A stretch of 32,745 nucleotides of DNA, taken from positions 4,288,630 to 4,321,374 of the forward strand of contig NZ_LWCC02000005.1 of assembly GCF_001642695.1 (NCBI RefSeq), written 5' to 3'. Positions 7,890-14,687 of this stretch are shown one piece after another. Source of the stretch: Streptomyces chilikensis (lineage in GTDB: Bacteria; Actinomycetota; Actinomycetes; Streptomycetales; Streptomycetaceae). The notes under the pieces were generated by a model that ran no database searches, had not been told where the DNA came from, and saw nothing but the letters and a program-made list of their open reading frames with translations. A program made the position numbers and the translations under genes. Positions within the stretch are counted from its first letter, which is position 1. Every line of letters begins with the position of its first letter.

Positions 7890-8828
7890 TCACGCAAAGG
7901 CCGCGCCGATGGCATCGCCGATCTCGTTCAGCACGTCGCGCGAGACCTGGACGTCGCGGGTGAAGGACAGGAACGCGTGGGGCACTCCCTCGACCGGTCG
8001 GTGCGTCACCGGCACTCCGGCGTCGCGGAGAGCGTCCGCGTACCGGACGCCCTGGTCGCGCAGTGGGTCGAGTTCGGCAGTGACGACGAACGTGGCCGGG
8101 AGCCCGGTGAGGTCTTCCGCGCGCAGCGGAGAGACGCGGGGGTCGGCGCCCTCGTCGGGGGTGTTCAGGTAGGCGCCCCAGAACCACTCGAGCCAAGGGC
8201 GCGTCAGCAGGGGGCCGGCAGCGTTGTCGTACATCGACGCGCTGTCGTCGAAACGGTCGGTTGCGGGATAGGCGAGGGCCTGGAAGGTGACGGTCGGTCC
8301 GCCGCGTCGCTTCGCCTCCTGCGCGGTGACGGCGGCGAGGTTGCCTCCCGCGCTCTCTCCGAACAGGGCGATGCGCTTCGGATCGGCGCCGAAGGTGCCC
8401 GCGTTCCGCTCGACCCACTGCAGCGCCGCGTAGGTGTCTTCGACGGCTCCCGGGAACCGGTGCTCCGGCGCCAGCCGGTAGTCGACGGAGACGACGACGG
8501 TCTTCGACCGCGTCGCGACCACCCTGGCGAAGTGGTCCTGGCTGTCGAGATCGCCGAACACCCAGCCGCCGCCGTGGAAGAACACCGTCACCGGGACGGG
8601 CGGGCCCGTCGGGGCCGTCTCGGGTGTGTAGATGCGGATCGGGACGTCGTGGTCACCGTTGCGGAAGGTCGTGTCGCGAACCTCGCGAACCGGGGTGACG
8701 TCACCGGCGAACGAGGCGAACGCAAGACCGAGGGCGCGGTTCTCCGCCACGGTGAGGGTGTTGGCTGCGGGCGCGGGGGTTGCGGCCAAGTCGTCGAGCA
8801 CGGTCTGGATCTGCGGGTCGAGAGCCAT
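7890..8828 (-). CDS. Alpha/beta hydrolase, HSL-type esterase, 312 aa
   Basis: Carboxylesterase/lipase of the hormone-sensitive-lipase group, hydrolysing short acyl esters. The oxyanion-hole motif is FFHGGGWVFGD, the nucleophile elbow is GESAGGNLAA, and the acid and histidine lie in ELDPLRDQGVRYADAL and GVPHAFLSF. Length is typical. ATG at 8828 was preferred over GTG at 8837 because AAAGG lies eight bases before it, whereas the GTG has no room for a ribosome site. No signal peptide, so probably cytoplasmic. It is divergent from a TetR regulator, with two matching operators in the 105-base gap, so its expression is very likely controlled by that repressor. Physiological substrate unknown. Confidence 0.9.
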   Translation of the reverse strand: MALDPQIQTVLDDLAATPAPAANTLTVAENRALGLAFASFAGDVTPVREVRDTTFRNGDHDVPIRIYTPETAPTGPPVPVTVFFHGGGWVFGDLDSQDHFARVVATRSKTVVVSVDYRLAPEHRFPGAVEDTYAALQWVERNAGTFGADPKRIALFGESAGGNLAAVTAQEAKRRGGPTVTFQALAYPATDRFDDSASMYDNAAGPLLTRPWLEWFWGAYLNTPDEGADPRVSPLRAEDLTGLPATFVVTAELDPLRDQGVRYADALRDAGVPVTHRPVEGVPHAFLSFTRDVQVSRDVLNEIGDAIGAAFA

Positions 8829-8860
8829 GAGCTGCACCTTTCACGGGTGCTGGAACGATC

Positions 8861-8878
8861 TTGGAATGAACGCTCCAA
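8861..8878. promoter_or_regulatory. TetR operator copy 1 (TTGGA-N8-TCCAA)
   Basis: TTGGA (8861-8865) and TCCAA (8874-8878) form an 18-bp dyad, 33 bases upstream of the esterase start. The same architecture recurs 35 bases away. Confidence 0.65.
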
Positions 8879-8895
8879 CCGTAGGCGCCGCGAAA

Positions 8896-8913
8896 TTGGA
8901 AAGTCAATTCCAA
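8896..8913. promoter_or_regulatory. TetR operator copy 2 (TTGGA-N8-TCCAA)
   Basis: TTGGA (8896-8900) and TCCAA (8909-8913) form the second 18-bp dyad. Symmetry extends to ATTGGAA / TTCCAAT (8895-8914). It lies 20 bases before the TetR start, well placed for autorepression. Confidence 0.7.
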
Positions 8914-8933
8914 TCCTTGGTAGGCTGGCTCCC

Positions 8934-9593
8934 ATGCAGACGCGCAGTGTCGGGACCCGGGTCAAGGCGGCGAGCACCGAGGGCGGTCGTCGCACGCGGG
9001 ACCGCATCCTGCGCGCCGCTGCCGAGCTGATGTTCAAGCAGGGCGTCGCCGGCACGAGCATCCCTGACGTGCAGCGCCGAGCTCAGGTGAGTGCCTCGCA
9101 GATCTATCACTACTTCGGGGACAAGAAGGGCCTCACGGCGGCGGTGATCGAGTACCAGAGCACCGTGAAGCTCGAACAGCAGCGGCCCTTGCTCGACCAC
9201 CTCGACAGCATCGACGCGTTGCGTGAATGGTGCGAACGCGCCGCCGTCCGCCTGGACGCGGTGCACTGCGCCGGAGGGTGCGAGATCGGCTCGCTCGCGA
9301 GCGAGTTGTCGGACATCGACCCCTCGGCTCGCCTCGGCCTGGCCACGGGATTCGCCGCGTGGCAGGCGGCGATCGAATCCGGGCTCGCTCGCATGCGCGA
9401 GCGCGGTGACCTCGGAGCTGACGAGGACGTTCCGGCGCTTGCGGTCACGCTGCTGGCCGCGATACAAGGCGGCATGCTCCTGTCGCAGGTGAGCCAGGAC
9501 GCCACCCCGTACCGCCGGGCGGTCAACGTGGTCATCGACCACATCGCGGACCGCGTCGCGGCGGCCCAAGCTTCGCGGTCCACCGATCGCTGA
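8934..9593 (+). CDS. TetR-family repressor, 219 aa
   Basis: Ligand-responsive dimeric repressor. The N-terminal TetR HTH is complete: RTRDRILRAAAELMFKQGVAGTSIPDVQRRAQVSASQIYHYFGDKKGLTAAVI (~22-75). The C-terminal ligand domain contains HCAGGCEIGSLASEL, which resembles the TetR_C_16/LfrR-like group. ATG at 8934 is the first good in-frame start after the operator region; the frame is open far upstream but without coding character. It is divergent from the esterase gene. The twin TTGGA-N8-TCCAA sites in between support autoregulation and control of the esterase. The inducer is unknown, plausibly the esterase substrate. A hairpin lies 120 bases past the stop. Confidence 0.9.
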   Translation: MQTRSVGTRVKAASTEGGRRTRDRILRAAAELMFKQGVAGTSIPDVQRRAQVSASQIYHYFGDKKGLTAAVIEYQSTVKLEQQRPLLDHLDSIDALREWCERAAVRLDAVHCAGGCEIGSLASELSDIDPSARLGLATGFAAWQAAIESGLARMRERGDLGADEDVPALAVTLLAAIQGGMLLSQVSQDATPYRRAVNVVIDHIADRVAAAQASRSTDR

Positions 9594-9713
9594 ACACGGG
9601 CCGGCGGCAGGGGCCTTTGCGTGATCACGTTTCGTCCGAGGTGCCGTGCCGGCCCGCCCTTGGCGAGGACATCCCGGTCCGGGCGGGGGCGGACGCGGTG
9701 CGGGAACGGTCCC

Positions 9714-9748
9714 GGTGGTCATGTGAGTGCCGAAGTCCCATGACCACC
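9714..9748 (+). terminator. Hairpin downstream of the TetR gene
   Basis: GGTGGTCATG (9714-9723) pairs exactly with CATGACCACC (9739-9748) across 15 bases. It is a possible terminator for the TetR gene, although it is 120 bases from the stop. Confidence 0.4.
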
Positions 9749-9959
9749 TGGCGAGTCCGTGCCTGCTCCTGCGCCTTCCCCCATGCCCACCGCGCTGGTC
9801 AACTGGGCCGGACTGCCGCACCGGTCCTGCCGGCGGACGCGCTCCCACTGTCCGGCTTCCTGGATCCGGTGCCCGGCCCGGGAGGCGTCCGGGGGCGCCC
9901 CGGCACCGCCTTCAGCAGCATCAACCCCCACGAGGCCGGGGTGGCCTCCGGAATCGCCC

Positions 9960-10026
9960 ACCGAACTGGTCATCAGTCACGAGACCGTGAAGGCCTACGT
10001 CTCCCGCATTCTCACCGAACTGGATC
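9960..10026 (+). pseudogene. LuxR-type HTH fragment
   Basis: The codons read ELVISHETVKAYVSRILTEL, the recognition-helix portion of a LuxR/NarL C-terminal HTH (usual form VSxxTVKxHVxxILxKL). Nothing before it in frame looks like the rest of a response regulator, and after LTELD the sequence changes abruptly into a different reading frame belonging to a peptidase fragment. About 40 bases upstream another frame reads INPHEAGVASGI, reminiscent of MFS exporters but too short to annotate. Confidence 0.55.
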
Positions 10027-10346
10027 CGGTTCCCCGATGCCGCCCGCGTCGCCGCGGCACAGGCCGGCACCCTCGGGCTGGGCGCGAACGTCGCGCAGGT
10101 AACCCACACCTACCTCACCCTCGCCGGCCGGCTCGACCGCACGCCCGCAGCGGTTCCCGGCACACCGACATCCCCGGGCATCCCCGCGGACCACCAGGCC
10201 ACCATGTTCATGGCTCTCACCTGCGGCGACGCCGAATGGCCGCACGACGTCGACGGCTACGCCGCCCGCACCACCGCCGACCGCGAGAAGTGGTTGTTCA
10301 CCGCGGGCATGCCCGCCGGCATCTGGGCGTGCGCCCCTTGGGGAAA
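10021..10346 (+). pseudogene. TAP-like serine peptidase C-terminal fragment
   Basis: An uninterrupted frame starting WIRFPDAARVAAAQAG and continuing through MFMALTCGDAEWPHDVDGY to FTAGMPAGIWACAPW. It resembles the C-terminal region of Streptomyces tripeptidyl-aminopeptidase-like alpha/beta hydrolases, whose Cys-containing block ALTCGDAxWP is characteristic. The nucleophile-elbow half is missing. The left edge abuts a LuxR scrap in another frame, and the right edge stops where an antisense IS701-like fragment begins. It cannot be an active enzyme. Confidence 0.55.
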
Positions 10347-10347
10347 G

Positions 10348-10655
10348 CCGGCTGAGGTGGTGCCCTTCTCGGTGAACCCGGTGTCGTCGCTGATCAGAAG
10401 GCCGTCGGTCTCGCCGGGCTTGTCGGCGACGTATGCCTGCAGGCCGTCGTGTGTGGGAGGCCTGTTCGGCCGGCTGCCGGCCGTTCTTGCGGACCACGGG
10501 GCGGGCGGCCCGCGCACGTGGTCACGCGTGCGGCGGCGGGACTCGACTCGGCCGAAGCGGTGCCCGAGGGTCAGGAAGAGGTCGGCCAGTTCCAGGTCCC
10601 CTCGCGCGGCGGCGTAACCGGTGATCACCCTCGGAGGCCGCCTTGCCGCTGTCAT
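10348..10655 (-). pseudogene. IS701-like transposase fragment, frameshifted
   Basis: Read on the minus strand, the frame gives DLELADLFLTLGHRFGRVES, then switches frame for VRKNGRQPAEQASHT (around 10440-10500), then returns for HDGLQAYVADKPGETDGLL and ISDDTGFTEKGTTSAG. These three blocks are the consecutive N-terminal signatures of IS701-family DDE transposases (ERKNGWQLAE and DETGFxKKGxxSAG in the usual form). The first catalytic Asp block is present, and the remainder of the DDE domain is absent. Two compensating frameshifts and the truncation show that it is dead. Confidence 0.7.
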
Positions 10656-10670
10656 CGCCTGCGGCGTCGT

Positions 10671-10717
10671 CGCACGATCGAGGGGCGGTCCCCGTGCGAC
10701 CGCCCCCGCACGATCGA
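10671..10717. repeat. 25-bp inverted repeat bracketed by 11-bp direct repeats
   Basis: CGCACGATCGA occurs at 10671-10681 and again at 10707-10717. The 25 bases between them are exactly GGGGCGGT, nine bases, ACCGCCCC. The direct repeats abut the inverted repeat with no leftover bases, as a target duplication around a tiny element would. Confidence 0.6.
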
Positions 10718-10821
10718 AGTCGCCGCACTCCGGCCGCCCAGTGAACCCGCAGGCCGGACGCCAAGGTCCTGCTGGAGCACCAGTCGGCCGAACAGGGCGG
10801 GACCGACGCGCGCGCGGTCCT

Positions 10822-11460
10822 TCAGAGTTCATCCGCTGATCGTGACGCCGGGCCGGCCAGCCCGTGCAGCAGCAGATCCGTGAGGGTGTCGATGACGTGC
10901 TGGTCGTCCTCGCCACCGGGGGGCGTGAGCACGGCGTAGTTGAGGGTGACGAGCATCGCGCCCATCGCCGTCGCGACGAACTCGGGGTCGCCGGGCAGTT
11001 GGTGTCCGCGCTCGACCAGGTACTCCAGGTGCTCCCGGATGGTTCCCGTCTGCTCGCGCAGGTCGCGCCAGACCCGGCCCGTGCCGGGGTCGTCGGCCAC
11101 CATCGCCTGGAACAGTGCGAGCGTGACCGGGCGGTTCTGCCGCATCACCGTCCACGCGACACCGACGTGGTCGCGCAGCTGGTCGCGGTCGGTCAGGTCG
11201 TGGTCGCGGGGGTGCTCCAGGCCGGCCATGCGCTCGTCGATCGCCTCCTCCATCTCGGCGAGGAGCGCCTGGAGCAGCTCGTCCTTGTCGGCGAAGTGTT
11301 CGTAGAACGAACCGGTCGAGCGTCCGGCCGCGGCGGTGATGTCGGTGATCTTCGTATTGAGGTAGCCGCGATCGCTGAACAGCCCCCGCGCCGCGTCCAG
11401 CAGCGCGGCACGGGTCTGGGCCGCCCGGACTTTTCGACTGGCGGTCCTCGCCTGCGGCAT
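10822..11460 (-). CDS. TetR/AcrR-family repressor, 212 aa
   Basis: Transcriptional repressor. The N-terminal HTH is RAAQTRAALLDAARGLFSDRGYLNTKITDITAAAGRSTGSFYEHFADKDELLQALL (~10-65), with a ligand-binding C-terminus of ordinary length. ATG at 11460 was chosen because GGAGG lies five bases before it. It is divergent from an FAD monooxygenase. The 92-base gap contains a 26-bp palindrome, so it most likely represses both itself and the monooxygenase until an aromatic or polyketide-like effector binds. Effector identity is inference only. Confidence 0.92.
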   Translation of the reverse strand: MPQARTASRKVRAAQTRAALLDAARGLFSDRGYLNTKITDITAAAGRSTGSFYEHFADKDELLQALLAEMEEAIDERMAGLEHPRDHDLTDRDQLRDHVGVAWTVMRQNRPVTLALFQAMVADDPGTGRVWRDLREQTGTIREHLEYLVERGHQLPGDPEFVATAMGAMLVTLNYAVLTPPGGEDDQHVIDTLTDLLLHGLAGPASRSADEL

Positions 11461-11507
11461 GTCGTCCTCCATCGACCGTTGACAGACGTCAGCGTATCGG
11501 AACACAC

Positions 11508-11533
11508 TTTCACTGAATCAGAATTCAGTGAAA
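11508..11533. promoter_or_regulatory. 26-bp palindromic operator, TetR / monooxygenase
   Basis: TTTCACTGAAT (11508-11518) and ATTCAGTGAAA (11523-11533) are perfect inverted arms around four bases. CTGAATC at 11513-11519 is additionally mirrored by GATTCAG at 11537-11543, just before the monooxygenase ribosome site, suggesting two overlapping repressor sites. Confidence 0.75.
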
Positions 11534-11552
11534 CTCGATTCAGGGAGACACC

Positions 11553-12728
11553 GTGCGGACGATCGTGATCGGTGGCGGGATAGCCGGACCCGCCACCGCC
11601 CTTGCACTGCGGCAGATCGGTCACGACGTGACCGTCTACGAGGCGTACGAGGTTCCGGTCGAGGACGTCGGCGCCCACTTCGGCCTGGCGGTCAACGGCC
11701 TGCGCGCACTGGAGAAGCTGGGCTGCTTACACGACGTACTGGCGGCCGGATTCCCCGTCGACCGGATGCGGTTCTACACGGCGGGCGGCCGCCTCCTGGG
11801 TGACGTGCCGCGTCTTCGGCGCGAAGCCGACTCGATGCGCAGCATCTCGCTCCAGCGCGGACGGCTCGTGGCGATCCTGCGGCGCGCGGCGCTCGACGCG
11901 GGCGCGCAGATCGTCACCGGCGAACGCCTGGTGGGCGCGACGGGGTCGGCGGACGGCGTGGTGGCCGAATTCGCCACCGGCCGGCGCGACACCGCGGAAC
12001 TGCTCGTGGGCGCCGACGGCGTCCGGTCGACCGTGCGCGGGCTGATCGACCCGTCCGCGCCGCGCGCGGAGTACGCGGGGCTCTACGGGGTCGCCGGAAT
12101 CGCCGCCATGACGGGTCTCGAGCCCGGCATCTGGAACCTCTCCTACGCGCGCAACGGTGCCTTCGTGTACACCAGCATCGACGAAAGGACCCAGTGGTGG
12201 ACGGCTCAGATCGGGGATCCGGTCAAGCCCGACCTGCGGGGCATCGGCGACGCGCAGTGGCTGCGGCGCGTCACCGAGCTGTTTCCGGAGGCGATGCCGA
12301 GGGCCGTCGTCGGAGCCGCGACATCGATAGTGGCGTCCGGCTGCCTGAACGTCTGCGACCCGGTCCAGAAGTGGCACGGTGGGCGCATGGTCCTGGTCGG
12401 CGACGCCGCCCACCCCGTCGGCGTCGGACACGGCGCCTCGATGTGCGTCGAGGACGCGTTGGAGCTCGCGGCGGCGCTGAGCAGCGCCCCGACCGTCCCG
12501 GCGGCACTCGAGGCCTACGACGCGACACGTCGCCCGCGCATCGACAAGCTGCTCAAGCACGGGCACAACGCCCGTGAGAGCAAGAGGCCCGGCGCCGTGA
12601 AGCGACAGATCAACTCGGCGAAGATGCGCGTGCTCCTCCCGTTCTTCGAACGGGCGCAGGGATACCTGTACGACTACGAGCCGCCCTCCCTGCCCACCGC
12701 AGGCGGACCACGGTCCGCCACTCGCTAG
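11553..12728 (+). CDS. FAD-dependent monooxygenase, PHBH/UbiH fold, 391 aa
   Basis: Flavoprotein hydroxylase using NAD(P)H and O2 to hydroxylate an aromatic or polyketide-like substrate. The dinucleotide motif TIVIGGGIAGPATALALRQIG begins at residue 3. The middle block LLVGADGVRSTVRG is the DG motif, and GDAAHPVGVGHGASMCVEDALELA is the second FAD motif. The start is GTG at 11553 with GGGAGA five bases upstream. Length is normal for the class found both in antibiotic-resistance (TetX-like) and aromatic-degradation settings. Its divergent TetR neighbour and shared operator suggest a substrate-induced detoxification function. Substrate unknown. Confidence 0.88.
   Translation: MRTIVIGGGIAGPATALALRQIGHDVTVYEAYEVPVEDVGAHFGLAVNGLRALEKLGCLHDVLAAGFPVDRMRFYTAGGRLLGDVPRLRREADSMRSISLQRGRLVAILRRAALDAGAQIVTGERLVGATGSADGVVAEFATGRRDTAELLVGADGVRSTVRGLIDPSAPRAEYAGLYGVAGIAAMTGLEPGIWNLSYARNGAFVYTSIDERTQWWTAQIGDPVKPDLRGIGDAQWLRRVTELFPEAMPRAVVGAATSIVASGCLNVCDPVQKWHGGRMVLVGDAAHPVGVGHGASMCVEDALELAAALSSAPTVPAALEAYDATRRPRIDKLLKHGHNARESKRPGAVKRQINSAKMRVLLPFFERAQGYLYDYEPPSLPTAGGPRSATR
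12702..12719 (+). terminator. Short hairpin at the 3' end of the monooxygenase gene
   Basis: GGCGGACC (12702-12709) and GGTCCGCC (12712-12719) pair perfectly with two bases between them, inside the last codons. It is a possible terminator, but weak. Confidence 0.35.
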
Positions 12729-13014
12729 ACGGTCCGTTTCGCCGCGCCGTCGATGAGCGGCGGCAGCAGGCTCCCCGTCGTCGCGGCGAGCGCCTCCCCG
12801 CCGTCGGGCTTCGCGCCGGGCCGGCGGCGGTGGGGCTCCGGGACCGGACGCCGAGCGGTGGCCGTCACCCGGCCGCGACCGGCCGGGCTGCTCCCGGCCG
12901 GTGCGACCGCGGCACGAAGGTTGTGCCGCTCCACCCCCTCGCACGGCGTGCCCCAGGTCGCGAGCAGCGGCCGTACGCCGTGCCGGCGCGGCAGCACCGT
13001 CAACGGCTCGGTGG

Positions 13015-13056
13015 GCGACGTGACGTACACGGCGAGCGACGTGACGTACACGGTGA
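13015..13056. repeat. Tandem 21-bp direct repeat
   Basis: Two adjacent 21-base copies differ at one base (GGCGA versus GGTGA at the end). Each contains GTGACGTACAC. There is no adjacent promoter or gene start to explain it as an operator. Confidence 0.6.
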
Positions 13057-13063
13057 GCGGCGC

Positions 13064-13091
13064 ACGACCGGTCCGCCGCCGGGCCGGTCGT
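13064..13091 (-). terminator. Terminator of the KDG/KDPG operon
   Basis: ACGACCGG (13064-13071) pairs with CCGGTCGT (13084-13091), beginning six bases past the kinase stop on the minus strand. Confidence 0.5.
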
Positions 13092-13096
13092 CCGCC

Positions 13097-14041
13097 TCAG
13101 CGCGAGACGTTCTCCGAGGCCGTCAGCAGACCCAGCTCCCCGCGGGTGGGCAGGCCCTCCCAGTCCCCGGGGACGGTGCAGGCGAACGCGCCGGTGGCCG
13201 AAGCCGTCCTGAGCCGCTCCGCCAAGGGCCTGCCCGCGAGCAGTTCGGCGAGGTACCCGGCCACGAAGGCGTCGCCCGCGCCCACCGTGTCCACCACGTC
13301 CACCCGCACCGCGGGCATCCGCGCCCTCTCGCCGTCGGCGACCGCCGCGCACCCGTCCGCGCCCAGCTTCACCACCGCCTGCGAGGGCCCCAGGGCGCAC
13401 AGCGCGGCGGCGACCTCCAGCGGATCCTCGTCCGCGGCCACGAACAGCTCGGCCTCCTCCGGCCCGGCGAACACCACGTCCGCCTCCCGGACCAGCCAGG
13501 CCAGCCCTTCCGCCGCCTCGGCCGGGCTCCACAGCCTGGTGCGGAGGTTGACGTCGAAGGAGACCAGCAGACCGTGCTCCCCGGCGACCGCCACGGCGTG
13601 CCGCACCGCGTCCGCGGCCGACGCCGACAGGGCCGGGGTGATGCCGGTGACGTGCAGCAGCCGCGCGCCGCGGAAGACCCCGTCCGGAACGTCGCCGGGG
13701 GAGAGCCGGGACCCGGCGCTGCCCGCGCGGTAGTACCAGACCCCGGACGTCCGCGCCGTGCGCCGCTCCTTGACCATCAGCCCGGTCGGCGCGCCCGCGT
13801 CCACCACGGCCCGCACGTCCAGGTCCTCGCCGCGCAGTTCGCGCAGCACCCGCCGCCCGAACGGGTCGTCCCCGACCCGTCCGATCCAGGCCGTCGGCAC
13901 GCCCAGCCGGCGCAGACCGACCGCGACGTTGCTCTCCGCGCCGCCGATGCCCAGGCTCATCCCCGGCACGTGGGCGAGGGCGCCGACCCGCTCGGGCGCG
14001 AGCAGGGCCATGGTCTCCCCGAGGGTGACGACCTCAGCCAC
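13097..14041 (-). CDS. kdgK: 2-keto-3-deoxygluconate kinase (PfkB family), 314 aa
   Basis: Phosphorylates 2-keto-3-deoxygluconate to KDPG with ATP. It is a ribokinase/PfkB fold: the N-terminal sugar-binding region reads GETMALLAPE and IGGAESNVAVGLRRLG, and the C-terminal PfkB signature VDVVDTVGAGDAFVAGYLAEL contains the catalytic Asp in GAGDA. The GTG start at 14041 overlaps the aldolase stop by eight bases, indicating translational coupling. Assignment to KDG rather than fructose or ribose rests on the direct coupling to a KDPG aldolase gene plus the GETM/LAP N-terminus typical of KDG kinases. No dehydratase or isomerase is present in this window, so the KDG must come from enzymes encoded elsewhere. 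Confidence 0.85.
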   Translation of the reverse strand: MAEVVTLGETMALLAPERVGALAHVPGMSLGIGGAESNVAVGLRRLGVPTAWIGRVGDDPFGRRVLRELRGEDLDVRAVVDAGAPTGLMVKERRTARTSGVWYYRAGSAGSRLSPGDVPDGVFRGARLLHVTGITPALSASAADAVRHAVAVAGEHGLLVSFDVNLRTRLWSPAEAAEGLAWLVREADVVFAGPEEAELFVAADEDPLEVAAALCALGPSQAVVKLGADGCAAVADGERARMPAVRVDVVDTVGAGDAFVAGYLAELLAGRPLAERLRTASATGAFACTVPGDWEGLPTRGELGLLTASENVSR

Positions 14042-14687
14042 CGGACACCTCCGCCGCGGCCTCGGCCACGCCCTTCACGACCTCCCGCGCCCGCAGCCGC
14101 AGCTCGCCGAGGTCACCGCCGGCGAGCGCGTCGCCGAGCAGCGGACCGCCCAGGCTCACGGCCGGGCACCCGACCCGGATCCACTCACCGGCACTCGCCC
14201 GGTCCACGCCGCCGGACGGGATCACCGGCATGCCGGGGAACGGTCCGTGCAGGTCCTTCACGTACCGCGGGCCGACCGCGGACGCCGGGAACAGCTTCAC
14301 GGCGCTCGCCCCCGCGGCCCAGCCGGTGCGCAGCTCGGTGGGGGTGAGCCCGCCCGGCACGATCGGCACCCCCCGCCGCACCGCCGCGCGGATCAGCCCG
14401 GGATCGGTGTGCGGGGTGACCACGTACCGGGCCCCGGCCGCCAGCACGGCCTCCAGGTCCTCCACCGTGAGCACGGTGCCCGCGCCCACCTCGGCGTCCG
14501 GCCCCAGGGATCCGGCCAGATCGGCGATCGCGTCCAGGCCGCCGGCGGTGGTCAGCGTCACCTCGAAGCTGCGCACGCCCTCCTCGGCCAGCGCTTCCGC
14601 CGCGGGCCGCAGGAACGACGCGTCCGCGGCGCGCAGCACCGCGATCACGCGGCTCTCCAGGAGGACCGGACTCAGGGGAACGCTCAT
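14034..14687 (-). CDS. eda: KDPG (2-keto-3-deoxy-6-phosphogluconate) aldolase, 217 aa
   Basis: Class I aldolase cleaving KDPG to pyruvate and glyceraldehyde-3-phosphate. The trimeric TIM-barrel signatures are all present: VIAVLRAAD, FEVTLTTAGG with the general-base Glu, VGAGTVL, VPIVPGGLTPTE, and the Schiff-base lysine in SAVKLFPASAVGPRYVKDL. PVIPSGGV and the phosphate-binding VSLGGPLL follow. Length is normal. The ATG at 14687 overlaps the upstream GntR stop in an ATGA arrangement, and the gene's own stop overlaps the kinase start, making a tight three-gene operon. Together with the kinase it channels uronate- or pectin-derived KDG into central metabolism. Confidence 0.92.
   Translation of the reverse strand: MSVPLSPVLLESRVIAVLRAADASFLRPAAEALAEEGVRSFEVTLTTAGGLDAIADLAGSLGPDAEVGAGTVLTVEDLEAVLAAGARYVVTPHTDPGLIRAAVRRGVPIVPGGLTPTELRTGWAAGASAVKLFPASAVGPRYVKDLHGPFPGMPVIPSGGVDRASAGEWIRVGCPAVSLGGPLLGDALAGGDLGELRLRAREVVKGVAEAAAEVSGG

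Larger units (their letters stand above)
9594..10821. other. Gene-debris region between two TetR genes
   Basis: Over 1.2 kb with no intact gene. In order it holds a hairpin, a possible MFS scrap, a LuxR HTH scrap, a TAP-like peptidase tail, an antisense IS701-like fragment and a direct-repeat-flanked hairpin. Adjacent fragments change family and frame within a few bases, indicating repeated insertion and deletion. Confidence 0.6.
12729..13096. other. Non-coding interval before the KDG kinase, with a tandem repeat
   Basis: No recognisable gene in 368 bases between convergent genes. A 21-bp unit beginning GCGACGTGACGTACACGG is present twice in tandem at 13015-13035 and 13036-13056, with one mismatch. 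The terminator of the KDG operon lies at the right end. Open frames here lack family signatures. Confidence 0.5.

Noticed and set aside
9923-9960. INPHEAGVASGI as an MFS exporter fragment
   Set aside because: Only about twelve residues match the family pattern, which is too short to annotate separately.
12725-13051. A 108-codon minus-strand frame in the monooxygenase/kinase gap
   Set aside because: No family signature, no ribosome site, and its N-terminus is just the 21-bp tandem repeat.
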